Both the position numbers and the translations under genes were made by a program. A stretch of DNA of 64,000 nt from Acanthosepion lycidas (taxonomy: Eukaryota; Mollusca; Cephalopoda; Sepiida; Sepiidae): the NCBI GenBank assembly GCA_963932145.1, contig OZ010590.1, forward strand, positions 50,871,112-50,935,111. The letters are read 5' to 3'. The notes below the pieces were generated by a model. It searched no databases. It worked only from the letters and a program-made list of their open reading frames with translations, and had not been told where the DNA came from. Below, piece after piece: positions 47,569-60,959 of the stretch. The stretch's first letter is position 1. The number at the start of each line of letters is the position of its first letter.

Positions 47569-47948
47569 ACCTGGGGACGATTTATTGTTACAGGCTAAAG
47601 TGTCAAACACGCTTCACACAGTCTTAGAGATATCATCCATCTCTCAGTTCCGAAACCGATAATGAATCATTGATTTGTATTCGTTATTGTATTGGTTGCT
47701 TTCGGAAAATAACATTTTACCTCATACACACCGACCTCATATTCAACACCTGCTTCATACCGCTCACTTTTACAGTCAGACGTGACACGCTCTAGAGATT
47801 TTTGATGTAAGGCGTAAACAGTACTAGCACCCAAATTTAATCAGCTTTTGTCTGACAATCCATGAGTAAAATATTTGCATTTAAAATGGATTTCCTATTC
47901 CTCATAGAACATTTACAAAAACTACAGGTAAGAACGATGAACTTGCTG

Positions 47949-48021
47949 GGCCGCGTGGCCTAATGGAAAAGGCGTCTGACTTCGAATCAGAAGATTGTGA
48001 GTTCGAGTCTCGTCGTGGTCG
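47949..48021 (+). tRNA. trnR-UCG: tRNA-Arg(UCG), unit 30
   Basis: C50T, as in unit 17. Confidence 0.93.
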
Positions 48022-48637
48022 AATTTTGTTGTTCAACTAGATTCTGAAATCTTCTGGAATTTATTGCTGTGATACAGCACTGAATGTGCAATTAAGAAAA
48101 AGTCGCTCAGCACTAAAGAACACCTTCCTTTAGTATATACGTAGATTTTCTTGAACTTCAAGTCCCATTTCTTCCAGCCTTGATAATTTTGTAATTTTTA
48201 TTTTTTTTATTTTTTTTCCGGCAGACGTATCAGATTCGAAACATTGTAAATTCAGCTCCATTCTTTATTCTCTAGAAGTGGTTTTTAAAATAAAGCAAAC
48301 ATTTCGTGGAAAATTTTGACATGTGCGACAATGCCTGACGAATTCATGCCTCTGATTCCATCGGAGGTGTCTTGTCACGGAAACATCTACCAAAACTTTG
48401 ACGTATTTTAATCTCGGAAAAATGCCATCATATCGGGCGACGACAAGTATATTGATAGGTAATAAATGTCGTTGGAAAATTCATTTCACACATTGTAATC
48501 AAAATAGTTGTTCCGAGAAGCCTGAAAATCACCAAATTCGTCTCAGTTGTCCGTATGTGGATTATGAACACCGTCAAATATGAAGAAATGATCTATAATG
48601 ATATTCCGGTTTGCCGATCAAGACCAGCAGACTTTAG

Positions 48638-48721
48638 GTCAGGGTGGCCGAGCGGTCTAAGGCGCTGCGTTTAGGTCGCAGTCGGGTCTTCCCGGCGTGG
48701 GTTCGAATCCCACTCCTGACA
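48638..48721 (+). tRNA. trnL-UAG: tRNA-Leu(UAG), unit 30
   Basis: Gene is consensus. Confidence 0.96.
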
Positions 48722-49113
48722 ATAGAACGACGTTATTTTCTTTTGCTATGATATATTTAGTCTTTCATGAAAAAGAAAGAGCATTAAATTAAAAATCGCG
48801 TCTGTTGGCATGTCAATATTACGATCTAGAAGTTATGAAGAGCGTAAAAATACTAAAATGTTAATCATTTTGAAAACAATGCGTGCAATCGTACTGAACA
48901 TAGGCTAGCTGTGTAAAATATAGTCATTCTTGAATACTAGACGAGTCCGTGGTCAATGTGCAGAAATTGAATTTGAAAATAAATTTACTTTCTTGAAAGT
49001 TAACTTTTCCTAAAAGTTTTATTTTCGCCGTAATTATTGATGGATTGAGAATTATTTCCGTGCCGAGATATCAAATTGAATTGGGAAAATAAAAAAAACC
49101 TATAGGAAAAGTA

Positions 49114-49185
49114 TTCCCACACCGGGAATCGAACCCGGGCCGCCTGGTTGAAAGCCAGGAATCCCAACCAGTAGACCATGTGGGA
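49114..49185 (-). tRNA. trnE-UUC: tRNA-Glu(UUC), unit 31
   Basis: G15C, A21G and C38A, as in unit 18. Confidence 0.86.
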
Positions 49186-49565
49186 ACCTGGGGACGATTT
49201 GTTGTTACAGGCTAAAGTCTCAAACACGCTTCACACAGTCTTAGAGATATCATCCATCTCTCAGTTCCGAAACCGATAATGAATCATTGATTTGTATTCG
49301 TTATTGTATTGGTTGCTTTCGGAAAATAACATTTTACCACATACACACCGACCACATATTCAACACCTGCTTCATACCGCTCACTTTTACACCCAGACGT
49401 GACACGCTCTAGAGATTTTTGATGTAAGGCGTAAACAGTACTAGCACCCAAATTTAATCAGCTTTTGTCTGACAATCCATGAGTAAAATATTTGCATTTA
49501 AAATGGATTTCCTATTCCTCATAGAACATTTACAAAAACTACAGGTAAGAACGATGAACTTGCTG

Positions 49566-49638
49566 GGCCGCGTGGCCTAATGGAAAAGGCGTCTGACTTC
49601 GAATCAGAAGATTGCGAGTTCGAGTCTCGTCGTGGTCG
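49566..49638 (+). tRNA. trnR-UCG: tRNA-Arg(UCG), unit 31
   Basis: Gene is consensus; the flank after the TTTT has A for G. Confidence 0.96.
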
Positions 49639-50254
49639 AATTTTATTGTTCAACTAGATTCTGAAATCTTCTGGAATTTATTGCTGTGATGCAGCACTGA
49701 ATGTCCAATTAAGCAAAAGTCGCTCAGGACTAAAGAACAGCCTCTTTTAGTATATACGTAGATTTTCTTGAACTTCAAGTCCCATTTCTTCCAGCCTTGA
49801 TAATTTTGTAATTTTTATTTTTTTTATTTTTTTTCCGGCAGACGTATCAGATTCGAAACATTGTAAATTCAGCTCCATTCGTTATTCTTTAGAAGTGGTT
49901 TTTAAAATAAAGCAAACATTTCGTGGAAAATTTTGACATGTGCGACAATGCCTGACGAATTCATGCCTCTGATTCCATCGGAGGTGTCTTGTCACGGAAA
50001 CATCTACCAAAACTTTGACGTATTTTAATCTCGGAAAAATGCCATCATATCGGGCGACGACAAGTATATTGATAGGTAATAAATGTCGTTGGAAAATTAA
50101 TTTCACACATTGTAATCAAAATAGTTGTTCCGAGAAGCATGAAAATCACCAAATTCGTCACAGTTGTCCGTATGTGGATTATGAACACCGTCAAATATGA
50201 AGAAATGATCTATAATGATATTCCAGTTTGACGAACGAGACCAGCAGTCTTTAG

Positions 50255-50338
50255 GTCAGGGTGGCCGAGCGGTCTAAGGCGCTGCGTTTAGGTCGCAGTC
50301 GGGTCTTCCCGGCGTGGGTTCGAATCCCACTCCTGACA
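50255..50338 (+). tRNA. trnL-UAG: tRNA-Leu(UAG), unit 31
   Basis: Gene is consensus. Confidence 0.96.
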
Positions 50339-50740
50339 ATAGAACGACGTTATTTGCTTTTGCTATGATATATTTAGTCTTTCATGTAAAAAAATGAAAA
50401 AGAAAGAGCATTAAATTAAAAATCGCGTCTGTTGGTATGTCAATATTACGATCTAGAAGTTATGAAGAGCGTAAAAATACTAAAATGTTAATCATTTTGA
50501 AAACGATGCGTGCAATCGTACTGAACATAGGCTAGCTGTGTAAAATATAGTCATTCTTGAATACTAGACGAGTCCGTGGTCAATGTGCAGAAATTGAATT
50601 TGAAAATAAATTTACTTTCTTGAAAGTTAACTTTTCCTAAAAGTTTTATTTTCGCCGTAATTATTGATGGATTGAGAATTATTTCCGTGCCGAGATATCA
50701 AATTGAATTGGGAAAATAAAAAAAACCTATAGGAAAAGCA

Positions 50741-50812
50741 TTCCCACACCGGGAATCGAACCCGGGCCGCCTGGTTGAAAGCAAGGAATCCCAACCAGTA
50801 GACCATGTGGGA
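50741..50812 (-). tRNA. trnE-UUC: tRNA-Glu(UUC), unit 32, four changes
   Basis: G15C, A21G, G30T and C38A, as in unit 19. Confidence 0.8.
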
Positions 50813-51192
50813 ACCTGGGGACGATTTGTTGTTACAGGCTAAAGTCTCAAACACGCTTCACACAGTCTTAGACATATCATCCATCTCTCAGTTCCGAAAC
50901 CGATAATGAATCATTGATTTGTATTCGTTATTGTATTGGTTGCTTTCGGAAAATAACATTTTACCTCATACACACCGACCTCATATTCAACACCTGCTTC
51001 ATACCGCTCACTTTTACACTCAGACGTGACACGCTCTAGAGATTTTTGATGTAAGGCGTAAACAGTACTAGCACCCAAATTTAATCAGCTTTTGTCTGAC
51101 AATCCATGAGTAAAATATTTGCATTTAAAATGGATTTCCTATTCCTCATAGAACATTTACAAAAACTACAGGTAAGAACGATGAACTTGCTG

Positions 51193-51265
51193 GGCCGCGT
51201 GGCCTAATGGAAAAGGCGTCTGACTTCGAATCAGAAGATTGCAAGTTCGAGTCTCGTCGTGGTCG
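51193..51265 (+). tRNA. trnR-UCG: tRNA-Arg(UCG), unit 32
   Basis: G51A T-stem mismatch. Confidence 0.9.
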
Positions 51266-51881
51266 AATTTTGTTGTTCAACTAGATTCTGAAATCTTCTG
51301 GAATTTATTGCTGTGATACAGCACTGAATGTCCAATTAAGAAAAAGTCGCTCAGCACGAAAGAACAGCCTCTTTTAGTATATACGTAGATTTTCTTGAAC
51401 TTCAAGTCCCATTTCTTCCAGCCTTGATAATTTTGTAATTTTTATTTTTTTTATTTTTTTTCCGGCAGACGTATCAGTTTCGAAACATTGTAAATTCAGC
51501 TCCATTCGTTATTCTTTAGAAGTGGTTTTTAAAATAAAGCAAACATTTCGTGGAAAATTTTGACATGTGCGACAATGCCTGACGAATTCATGCCTCTGAT
51601 TCCATCGGAGGTGTCTTGTCACGGAAACATCTACCTAAACTTTGACGTATTTTAATCTCGGAAAAATGCCATCATATCGGGCGACGACAAGTATATTGAT
51701 AGGTAATAAATGTCGTTGGAAAATTCATTTCACACATTGTAATCAAAATAGTTGTTCCGAGAAGCATGAAAATCACCAAATTCGTCTCAGTTGTCCGTAT
51801 GTGGATTATGAACACCGTCAAATATGAAGAAATGATCTATAATGATATTCCAGTTTGACGATCGAGATCAGCAGGCTTTAG

Positions 51882-51965
51882 GTCAGGGTGGCCGAGCGTT
51901 CTAAGGCGCTGCGTTTAGGTCGCAGTCGGGTCTTCCCGGCGTGGGTTCGAATCCCACTCCTGACA
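51882..51965 (+). tRNA. trnL-UAG: tRNA-Leu(UAG), unit 32, G19T
   Basis: G19T only, as in unit 19. Confidence 0.87.
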
Positions 51966-52372
51966 ATTGAACAACGTTATTTTCTTTTGCTATGATATAT
52001 TTAGTCTTTCATGTAAAAAAATGAAAAAGAAAGAGCATTAAATTAAAAATCGCGTCAGTTGGCATGTCAATATTACGATCTAGAAGTTATGAAGAGCGTA
52101 AAAATACTAAAATGTTAATCATTTTGAAAACGATGCGTGCAATCGTACTGAACATAGGCTAGCTATGTAAAATATAGTCATTCTTGAATACTAGACGAGT
52201 CCGTGGTCAATGTGCAGAAATTGAATTTGAAAATAAATTTACTTTCTTGAAAGTTAACTTTTCCTAAAAGTTTTATTTTCGCCGTAATTATTGATGGATT
52301 GAGAATTATTTCCGAGCCGAGATATCAAATTGAATTGGGCGAAAAAAAAAAAAAAAACCTATAGGAAAAGCA

Positions 52373-52444
52373 TTCCGACACCGGGAATCGAACCCGAGCA
52401 GCCTGCGTGAAAGCCAGGAATCCTAACCACTACACCATGTGGGA
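52373..52444 (-). pseudogene. tRNA-Glu-like, degenerate, unit 33
   Basis: Identical to the unit 20 copy, including the 16-base A-run at 52342-52357. Confidence 0.75.
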
Positions 52445-52824
52445 ACCTGGAATCAGTTTGTTGTTACAGGCTAAAGTGTCAAATACTCTTCACACAGTCT
52501 TAGAGATATTATCCATCTCTCAGTTCCGAAACCGATAATGAATCATTGATTTGTATTCGTTATTGTATTGGTTGCTTTCGGAAAATAACATTTTACCTCA
52601 TACACACCGACATCATATTCAACACCTGCTTCATACCGCTCACTTTTACAGTCAGACGTGACACGCTCTAGAGATTTTTGATGTAAGGCGTAAACAGTAC
52701 TAGCACCCAAATTTAATCAGCTTTTGTCTGACAATCCATGAGTAAAATATTTGCATTTAAAATGGATTTCCTATTCCTCATAGAACATTTACAAAAACTA
52801 CAGGTAAGAACGATGAACTTGCTG

Positions 52825-52897
52825 GGCCGCGTGGCCTAATGGAAAAGGCGTCTGACTTCGAATCAGAAGATTGCGAGTTCGAGTCTCGTCGTGGTCG
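52825..52897 (+). tRNA. trnR-UCG: tRNA-Arg(UCG), unit 33
   Basis: Gene is consensus. Confidence 0.96.
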
Positions 52898-53513
52898 AAT
52901 TTTGTTGTTCAACAAGATTCTGAAATCTTCTGGAATTTATTGCTGTGATACAGCACTGAATGTCCAATTAAGAAAAAGTCGCTCAGCACGAAAGAACAGC
53001 CTCTTTTAGTATATACGTAGATTTTCTTGAACTTCAAGTCCCATTTCTTCCAGCCTTGATAATTTTGTAATTTTTATTTTTTTTATTTTTTTTCCGGCAG
53101 ACGTATCAGTTTCGAAACATTGTAAATTCAGCTCCATTCGTTATTCTTTAGAAGTGGTTTTTAAAATAAAGCAAACATTTCGTGGAAAATTTTGACATGT
53201 GCGACAATGCCTGACGAATTCATGCCTCTGATTCCATCGGAGGTGTCTTGTCACGGAAACATCTACCTAAACTTTGACGTATTTTAATCTCGGAAAAATG
53301 CCATCATATCGGGCGACGACAAGTATATTGATAGGTAATAAATGTCGTTGGACAATTCATTTCACACATTGTAATCAAAATAGTTGTTCCGAGAAGCATG
53401 AAAATCACCAAATTCGTCTCAGTTGTCCGTATGTGGATTATGAACACCGTCAAATATGAAGAAATGATCTATAATGATATTCCAGTTTGACGATCGAGAT
53501 CAGCAGGCTTTAG

Positions 53514-53597
53514 GTCAGGGTGTCCGAGCGTTCTAAGGCGCTGCGTTTAGGTCGCAGTCGGGTCTTCCCGGCGTGGGTTCGAATCCCACTCCTGACA
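53514..53597 (+). tRNA. trnL-UAG: tRNA-Leu(UAG), unit 33, G10T and G19T
   Basis: D-arm changes as in unit 20. Confidence 0.84.
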
Positions 53598-53999
53598 ATT
53601 GAACGACGTTATTTTCTTTTGCTATGATATATTTAGTCTTTCATGTAAAAAAATGAAAAAGAAAGAGCATTAAATTAAAAATCGCGTCTGTAGGCATGTC
53701 AATATTACGATCTAGATGTTATGAAGAGCGTAAAAATACTAAAATGTTAATCATTTTGAAAACGATGCGTGCAATCGTACTGAACATAGGCTAGCTGTGT
53801 AAAATATAGTCATTCTTGAATACTAGACGAGTCCGTGGTCAATGTGCAGAAATTGAATTTGAAAATAAATTTACTTTCTTGAAAGTTAACTTTTCCTAAA
53901 AGTTTTATTTTCGCCGCAATTATTGATGGATTGAGAATTATTTCCGAGCCGAGATATCAAATTGAATTGGGAAAATAAAAAAAACCTATAGGAAAAGCA

Positions 54000-54071
54000 T
54001 TCCCACACCGGGAATCGAACCCGGGCCGCCTGGGTGAAAGCCAGGAATCCCAACCACTAGACCATGTGGGA
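54000..54071 (-). tRNA. trnE-UUC: tRNA-Glu(UUC), unit 34
   Basis: A21G only. Confidence 0.9.
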
Positions 54072-54451
54072 ACCTGGGGACGATTTGTTGTTACAGGCTA
54101 AAGTCTCAAACACGCTTCACACAGTCTTAGACATATCATCCATCTCTCAGTTCCGAAACCGATAATGAATCATTGATTTGTATTCGTTATTGTATTGGTT
54201 GCTTTCGGAAAATAACATTTTACCTCATACACACCGACCTCATATTCAACACCTGCTTCATACCGCTCACTTTTACACTCAGACGTGACACGCTCTAGAG
54301 ATTTTTGATGTAAGGCGTAAACAGTACTAGCACCCAAATTTAATCAGCTTTTGTCTGACAATCCATGAGTAAAATATTTGCATTTAAAATGGATTTCCTA
54401 TTCCTCATAGAACATTTACAAAAACTACAGGTAAGAACGATGAACTTGCTG

Positions 54452-54524
54452 GGCCGCGTGGCCTAATGGAAAAGGCGTCTGACTTCGAATCAGAAGATTG
54501 CGAGTTCGAGTCTCATCGTGGTCG
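54452..54524 (+). tRNA. trnR-UCG: tRNA-Arg(UCG), unit 34
   Basis: G64A T-stem mismatch. Confidence 0.9.
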
Positions 54525-55140
54525 AATTTTGTTGTTCAACTAGATTCTGAAATCTTCTGGAATTTATTGCTGTGATACAGCACTGAATGTCCAATTAAGA
54601 AAAAGTCGCTCAGCACGAAAGAACAGCCTCTTTTAGTATATACGTAGATTTTCTTGAACTTCAAGTCCCATTTCTTCCAGCCTTGATAATTTTGTAATTT
54701 TTATTTTTTTTATTTTTTTTCCGGCAGACGTATCAGTTTCGAAACATTGTAAATTCAGCTCCATTCGTTATTCTTTAGAAGTGGTTTTTAAAATAAAGCA
54801 AACATTTCGTGGAAAATTTTGACATGTGCGACAATGCCTGACGAATTCATGCCTCTGATTCCATCGGAGGTGTCTTGTCACGGAAACATCTACCTAAACT
54901 TTGACGTATTTTAATCTCGGAAAAATGCCATCATATCGGGCGACGACAAGTATATTGATAGGTAATAAATGTCGTTGGAAAATTCATTTCACACATTGTA
55001 ATCAAAATAGTTGTTCCGAGAAGCATGAAAATCACCAAATTCGTCTCAGTTGTCCGTATGTGGATTATGAACACCGTCAAATATGAAGAAATGATCTATA
55101 ATGATATTCCAGTTTGACGATCGAGATCAGCAGGCTTTAG

Positions 55141-55224
55141 GTCAGGGTGTCCGAGCGTTCTAAGGCGCTGCGTTTAGGTCGCAGTCGGGTCTTCCCGGCG
55201 TGGGTTCGAATCCCACTCCTGACA
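55141..55224 (+). tRNA. trnL-UAG: tRNA-Leu(UAG), unit 34, G10T and G19T
   Basis: D-arm changes G10T and G19T. Confidence 0.84.
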
Positions 55225-55626
55225 ATTGAACGACGTTATTTTCTTTTGCTATGATATATTTAGTCTTTCATGTAAAAAAATGAAAAAGAAAGAGCATTAA
55301 ATTAAAAATCGCGTCTGTAGGCATGTCAATATTACGATCTAGATGTTATGAAGAGCGTAAAAATACTAAAATGTTAATCATTTTGAAAACGATGCGTGCA
55401 ATCGTACTGAACATAGGCTAGCTGTGTAAAATATAGTCATTCTTGAATACTAGACGAGTCCGTGGTCAATGTGCAGAAATTGAATTTGAAAATAAATTTA
55501 CTTTCTTGAAAGTTAACTTTTCCTAAAAGTTTTATTTTCGCCGCAATTATTGATGGATTGAGAATTATTTCCGAGCCGAGATATCAAATTGAATTGGGAA
55601 AATAAAAAAAACCTATAGGAAAAGCA

Positions 55627-55698
55627 TTCCCACACCGGGAATCGAACCCGGGCCGCCTGGGTGAAAGCCAGGAATCCCAACCACTAGACCATGTGGGA
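55627..55698 (-). tRNA. trnE-UUC: tRNA-Glu(UUC), unit 35
   Basis: A21G only. Confidence 0.9.
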
Positions 55699-56078
55699 AC
55701 CTGGGGACGATTTGTTGTTACAGGCTAAAGTCTCAAACACGCTTCACACAGTCTTAGACATATCATCCATCTCTCAGTTCCGAAACCGATAATGAATCAT
55801 TGATTTGTATTCGTTATTGTATTGGTTGCTTTCGGAAAATAACATTTTACCTCATACACACCGACCTCATATTCAACACCTGCTTCATACCGCTCACTTT
55901 TACACTCAGACGTGACACGCTCTAGAGATTTTTGATGTAAGGCGTAAACAGTACTAGCACCCAAATTTAATCAGCTTTTGTCTGACAATCCATGAGTAAA
56001 ATATTTGCATTTAAAATGGATTTCCTATTCCTCATAGAACATTTACAAAAACTACAGGTAAGAACGATGAACTTGCTG

Positions 56079-56151
56079 GGCCGCGTGGCCTAATGGAAAA
56101 GGCGTCTGACTTCGAATCAGAAGATTGCAAGTTCGAGTCTCGTCGTGGTCG
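56079..56151 (+). tRNA. trnR-UCG: tRNA-Arg(UCG), unit 35
   Basis: G51A; anticodon UCG is kept, in contrast to its partner in unit 23. Confidence 0.9.
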
Positions 56152-56767
56152 AATTTTGTTGTTCAACTAGATTCTGAAATCTTCTGGAATTTATTGCTGT
56201 GATACAGCACTGAATGTCCAATTAAGAAAAAGTCGCTCAGCACGAAAGAACAGCCTCTTTTAGTATATACGTAGATTTTCTTGAACTTCAAGTCCCATTT
56301 CTTCCAGCCTTGATAATTTTGTAATTTTTATTTTTTTTATTTTTTTTCCGGCAGACGTATCAGTTTCGAAACATTGTAAATTCAGCTCCATTCGTTATTC
56401 TTTAGAAGTGGTTTTTAAAATAAAGCAAACATTTCGTGGAAAATTTTGACATGTGCGACAATGCCTGACGAATTCATGCCTCTGATTCCATCGGAGGTGT
56501 CTTGTCACGGAAACATCTACCTAAACTTTGACGTATTTTAATCTCGGAAAAATGCCATCATATCGGGCGACGACAAGTATATTGATAGGTAATAAATGTC
56601 GTTGGAAAATTCATTTCACACATTGTAATCAAAATAGTTGTTCCGAGAAGCATGAAAATCACCAAATTCGTCTCAGTTGTCCGTATGTGGATTATGAACA
56701 CCGTCAAATATGAAGAAATGATCTATAATGATATTCCAGTTTGACGATCGAGATCAGCAGGCTTTAG

Positions 56768-56851
56768 GTCAGGGTGTCCGAGCGTTCTAAGGCGCTGCGT
56801 TTAGGTCGCAGTCGGGTCTTCCCGGCGTGGGTTCGAATCCCACTCCTGACA
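56768..56851 (+). tRNA. trnL-UAG: tRNA-Leu(UAG), unit 35, G10T and G19T
   Basis: D-arm changes G10T and G19T. Confidence 0.84.
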
Positions 56852-57253
56852 ATTGAACGACGTTATTTTCTTTTGCTATGATATATTTAGTCTTTCATGT
56901 AAAAAAATGAAAAAGAAAGAGCATTAAATTAAAAATCGCGTCTGTAGGCATGTCAATATTACGATCTAGATGTTATGAAGAGCGTAAAAATACTAAAATG
57001 TTAATCATTTTGAAAACGATGCGTGCAATCGTACTGAACATAGGCTAGCTGTGTAAAATATAGTCATTCTTGAATACTAGACGAGTCCGTGGTCAATGTG
57101 CAGAAATTGAATTTGAAAATAAATTTACTTTCTTGAAAGTTAACTTTTCCTAAAAGTTTTATTTTCGCCGCAATTATTGATGGATTGAGAATTATTTCCG
57201 AGCCGAGATATCAAATTGAATTGGGAAAATAAAAAAAACCTATAGGAAAAGCA

Positions 57254-57325
57254 TTCCCACACCGGGAATCGAACCCGGGCCGCCTGGGTGAAAGCCAGGA
57301 ATCCTAACCACTAGACCATGTGGGA
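57254..57325 (-). tRNA. trnE-UUC: tRNA-Glu(UUC), unit 36
   Basis: Consensus, the only fully consensus Glu copy to the right of 39 kb. Confidence 0.96.
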
Positions 57326-57705
57326 ACCTGGGGACGATTTGTTGTTACAGGCTAAAGTCTCAAACACGCTTCACACAGTCTTAGACATATCATCCATCTC
57401 TCAGTTCCGAAACCGATAATGAATCATTGATTTGTATTCGTTATTGTATTGGTTGCTTTCGGAAAATAACATTTTACCTCATACACACCGACCTCATATT
57501 CAACACCTGCTTCATACCGCTCACTTTTACACTCAGACGTGACACGCTCTAGAGATTTTTGATGTAAGGCGTAAACAGTACTAGCACCCAAATTTAATCA
57601 GCTTTTGTCTGACAATCCATGAGTAAAATATTTGCATTTAAAATGGATTTCCTATTCCTCATAGAACATTTACAAAAACTACAGGTAAGAACGATGAACT
57701 TGCTG

Positions 57706-57778
57706 GGCCGCGTGGCCTAATGGAAAAGGCGTCTGACTTCGAATCAGAAGATTGCGAGTTCGAGTCTCATCGTGGTCG
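57706..57778 (+). tRNA. trnR-UCG: tRNA-Arg(UCG), unit 36
   Basis: G64A T-stem mismatch. Confidence 0.9.
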
Positions 57779-58394
57779 AATTTTGTTGTTCAACTAGATT
57801 CTGAAATCTTCTGGAATTTATTGCTGTGATACAGCACTGAATGTCCAATTAAGAAAAAGTCGCTCAGCACGAAAGAACAGCCTCTTTTAGTATATACGTA
57901 GATTTTCTTGAACTTCAAGTCCCATTTCTTCCAGCCTTGATAATTTTGTAATTTTTATTTTTTTTATTTTTTTTCCGGCAGACGTATCAGTTTCGAAACA
58001 TTGTAAATTCAGCTCCATTCGTTATTCTTTAGAAGTGGTTTTTAAAATAAAGCAAACATTTCGTGGAAAATTTTGACATGTGCGACAATGCCTGACGAAT
58101 TCATGCCTCTGATTCCATCGGAGGTGTCTTGTCACGAAAACATCTACCTAAACTTTGACGTATTTTAATCTCGGAAAAATGCCATCATATCGGGCGACGA
58201 CAAGTATATTGATAGGTAATAAATGTCGTTGGAAAATTCATTTCACACATTGTAATCAAAATAGTTGTTCCGAGAAGCATGAAAATCACCAAATTCGTCT
58301 CAGTTGTCCGTATGTGGATTATGAACACCGTCAAATATGAAGAAATGATCTATAATGATATTCCAGTTTGACGATCGAGATCGGCAGGCTTTAG

Positions 58395-58478
58395 GTCAGG
58401 GTGGCCGAGCGTTCTAAGGCGCTGCGTTTAGGTCGCAGTCGGGTCTTCCCGGCGTGGGTTCGAATCCCACTCCTGACA
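58395..58478 (+). tRNA. trnL-UAG: tRNA-Leu(UAG), unit 36, G19T
   Basis: G19T only. Confidence 0.87.
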
Positions 58479-58880
58479 ATTGAACGACGTTATTTTCTTT
58501 TGCTATGATATATTTAGTCTTTCATGTAAAAAAATGAAAAAGAATGAGCATTAAATTAAGAATCGCGTCTGTTGGCATGTCAATATTACGATCTAGAAGT
58601 TATGAAGAGCGTAAAAATACTAAAATGATAATCATTTTGAAAACGATGCGTGCAATCGTACTGAACATAGGCTAGCTGTGTAAAATATAGTCATTCTTGA
58701 ATACTAGACGAGTCCGTGGTCAATGTGCAGAAATTGAATTTGAAAATAAATTTACTTTCTTGAAAGTAAACTTTTCCTAAAAGTTTTATTTTCGCCGTAA
58801 TTATTGATGGATTGAGAATTATTTCCGAGCCGAGATATCAAATTGAATTGGGAAAATAAAAAAAACCTATAGGAAAAGCA

Positions 58881-58952
58881 TTCCCACACCGGGAATCGAA
58901 CCCGGGCCGCCTAGGTGAAAACCAGGAATCCCAACCACTAGACCATGTGGGA
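58881..58952 (-). tRNA. trnE-UUC: tRNA-Glu(UUC), unit 37
   Basis: A21G, C32T in the anticodon loop, and C40T giving a G-U pair in the stem. Fold kept. Confidence 0.88.
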
Positions 58953-59332
58953 ACCTGGGGACGATTTGTTGTTACAGGCTAAAGTCTCAAACACGCTTCA
59001 CACAGTCTTAGACATATCATCCATCTCTCAGTTCCGAAACCGATAATGAATCATTGATTTGTATTCGTTATTGTATTGGTTGCTTTCGGAAAATAACATT
59101 TTACCTCATACACACCGACCTCATATTCAACACCTGCTTCATACCGCTCACTTTTACACTCAGACGTGACACGCTCTAGAGATTTTTGATGTAAGGCGTA
59201 AACAGTAGTAGCACCCAAATTTAATCAGCTTTTGTCTGACAATCCATGAGTAAAATATTTGCATTTAAAATGGATTTCCTATTCCTCATAGAACATTTAC
59301 AAAAACTACAGGTAAGAACGATGAACTTGCTG

Positions 59333-59405
59333 GGCCGCGTGGCCTAATGGAAAAGGCGTCTGACTTCGAATCAGAAGATTGCGAGTTCGAGTCTCGTCGT
59401 GGTCG
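59333..59405 (+). tRNA. trnR-UCG: tRNA-Arg(UCG), unit 37
   Basis: Gene is consensus. Confidence 0.96.
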
Positions 59406-60021
59406 AATTTTGTTGTTCAACAAGATTCTGAAATCTTCTGGAATTTATTGCTGTGATACAGCACTGAATGTCCAATTAAGAAAAAGTCGCTCAGCACGAA
59501 AGAACAGCCTCTTTTAGTATATACGTAGATTTTCTTGAACTTCAAGTCCCATTTCTTCCAGCCTTGATAATTTTGTAATTTTTATTTTTTTTATTTTTTT
59601 TCCGGCAGACGTATCAGTTTCGAAACATTGTAAATTCAGCTCCATTCGTTATTCTTTAGAAGTGGTTTTTAAAATAAAGCAAACATTTCGTGGAAAATTT
59701 TGACATGTGCGACAATGCCTGACGAATTCATGCCTCTGATTCCATCGGAGGTGTCTTGTCACGGAAACATCTACCTAAACTTTGACGTATTTTAATCTCG
59801 GAAAAATGCCATCATATCGGGCGACGACAAGTATATTGATAGGTAATAAATGTCGTTGGAAAATTCATTTCACACATTGTAATCAAAATAGTTGTTCCGA
59901 GAAGCATGAAAATCACCAAATTCGTCTCAGTTGTCCGTATGTGGATTATGAACACCGTCAAATATGAAGAAATGATCTATAATGATATTCCAGTTTGACG
60001 ATCGAGATCAGCAGGCTTTAG

Positions 60022-60105
60022 GTCAGGGTGTCCGAGCGTTCTAAGGCGCTGCGTTTAGGTCGCAGTCGGGTCTTCCCGGCGTGGGTTCGAATCCCACTCC
60101 TGACA
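60022..60105 (+). tRNA. trnL-UAG: tRNA-Leu(UAG), unit 37, G10T and G19T
   Basis: D-arm changes G10T and G19T. Confidence 0.84.
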
Positions 60106-60507
60106 ATTGAACGACGTTATTTTCTTTTGCTATGATATATTTAGTCTTTCATGTAAAAAAATGAAAAAGAAAGAGCATTAAATTAAAAATCGCGTCTGTA
60201 GGCATGTCAATATTACGATCTAGATGTTATGAAGAGCGTAAAAATACTAAAATGTTAATCATTTTGAAAACGATGCGTGCAATCGTACTGAACATAGGCT
60301 AGCTGTGTAAAATATAGTCATTCTTGAATACTAGACGAGTCCGTGGTCAATGTGCAGAAATTGAATTTGAAAATAAATTTACTTTCTTGAAAGTTAACTT
60401 TTCCTAAAAGTTTTATTTTCGCCGCAATTATTGATGGATTGAGAATTATTTCCGAGCCGAGATATCAAATTGAATTGGGAAAATAAAAAAAACCTATAGG
60501 AAAAGCA

Positions 60508-60579
60508 TTCCCACACCGGGAATCGAACCCGGGCCGCCTGGGTGAAAGCCAGGAATCCCAACCACTAGACCATGTGGGA
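60508..60579 (-). tRNA. trnE-UUC: tRNA-Glu(UUC), unit 38
   Basis: A21G only. Confidence 0.9.
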
Positions 60580-60959
60580 ACCTGGGGACGATTTGTTGTT
60601 ACAGGCTAAAGTCTCAAACACGCTTCACACAGTCTTAGACATATCATCCATCTCTCAGTTCCGAAACCGATAATGAATCATTGATTTGTATTCGTTATTG
60701 TATTGGTTGCTTTCGGAAAATAACATTTTACCTCATACACACCGACCTCATATTCAACACCTGCTTCATACCGCTCACTTTTACACTCAGACGTGACACG
60801 CTCTAGAGATTTTTGATGTAAGGCGTAAACAGTACTAGCACCCAAATTTAATCAGCTTTTGTCTGACAATCCATGAGTAAAATATTTGCATTTAAAATGG
60901 ATTTCCTATTCCTCATAGAACATTTACAAAAACTACAGGTAAGAACGATGAACTTGCTG

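Larger units (their letters stand above)
44804..58900. repeat. Large duplicated block, copy 2 (units 28-37)
   Basis: 14,097 bp matching 23641-39364 but lacking one unit, the equivalent of unit 22. Differences noticed: Leu of unit 29 is consensus (unit 16 has G10T, G19T); 48608 G for C; 49645 A for G; 45219 A for G; the Arg anticodon of unit 35 is UCG (unit 23 UUG). Such high identity implies a recent duplication, or an assembly duplication. Confidence 0.88.
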
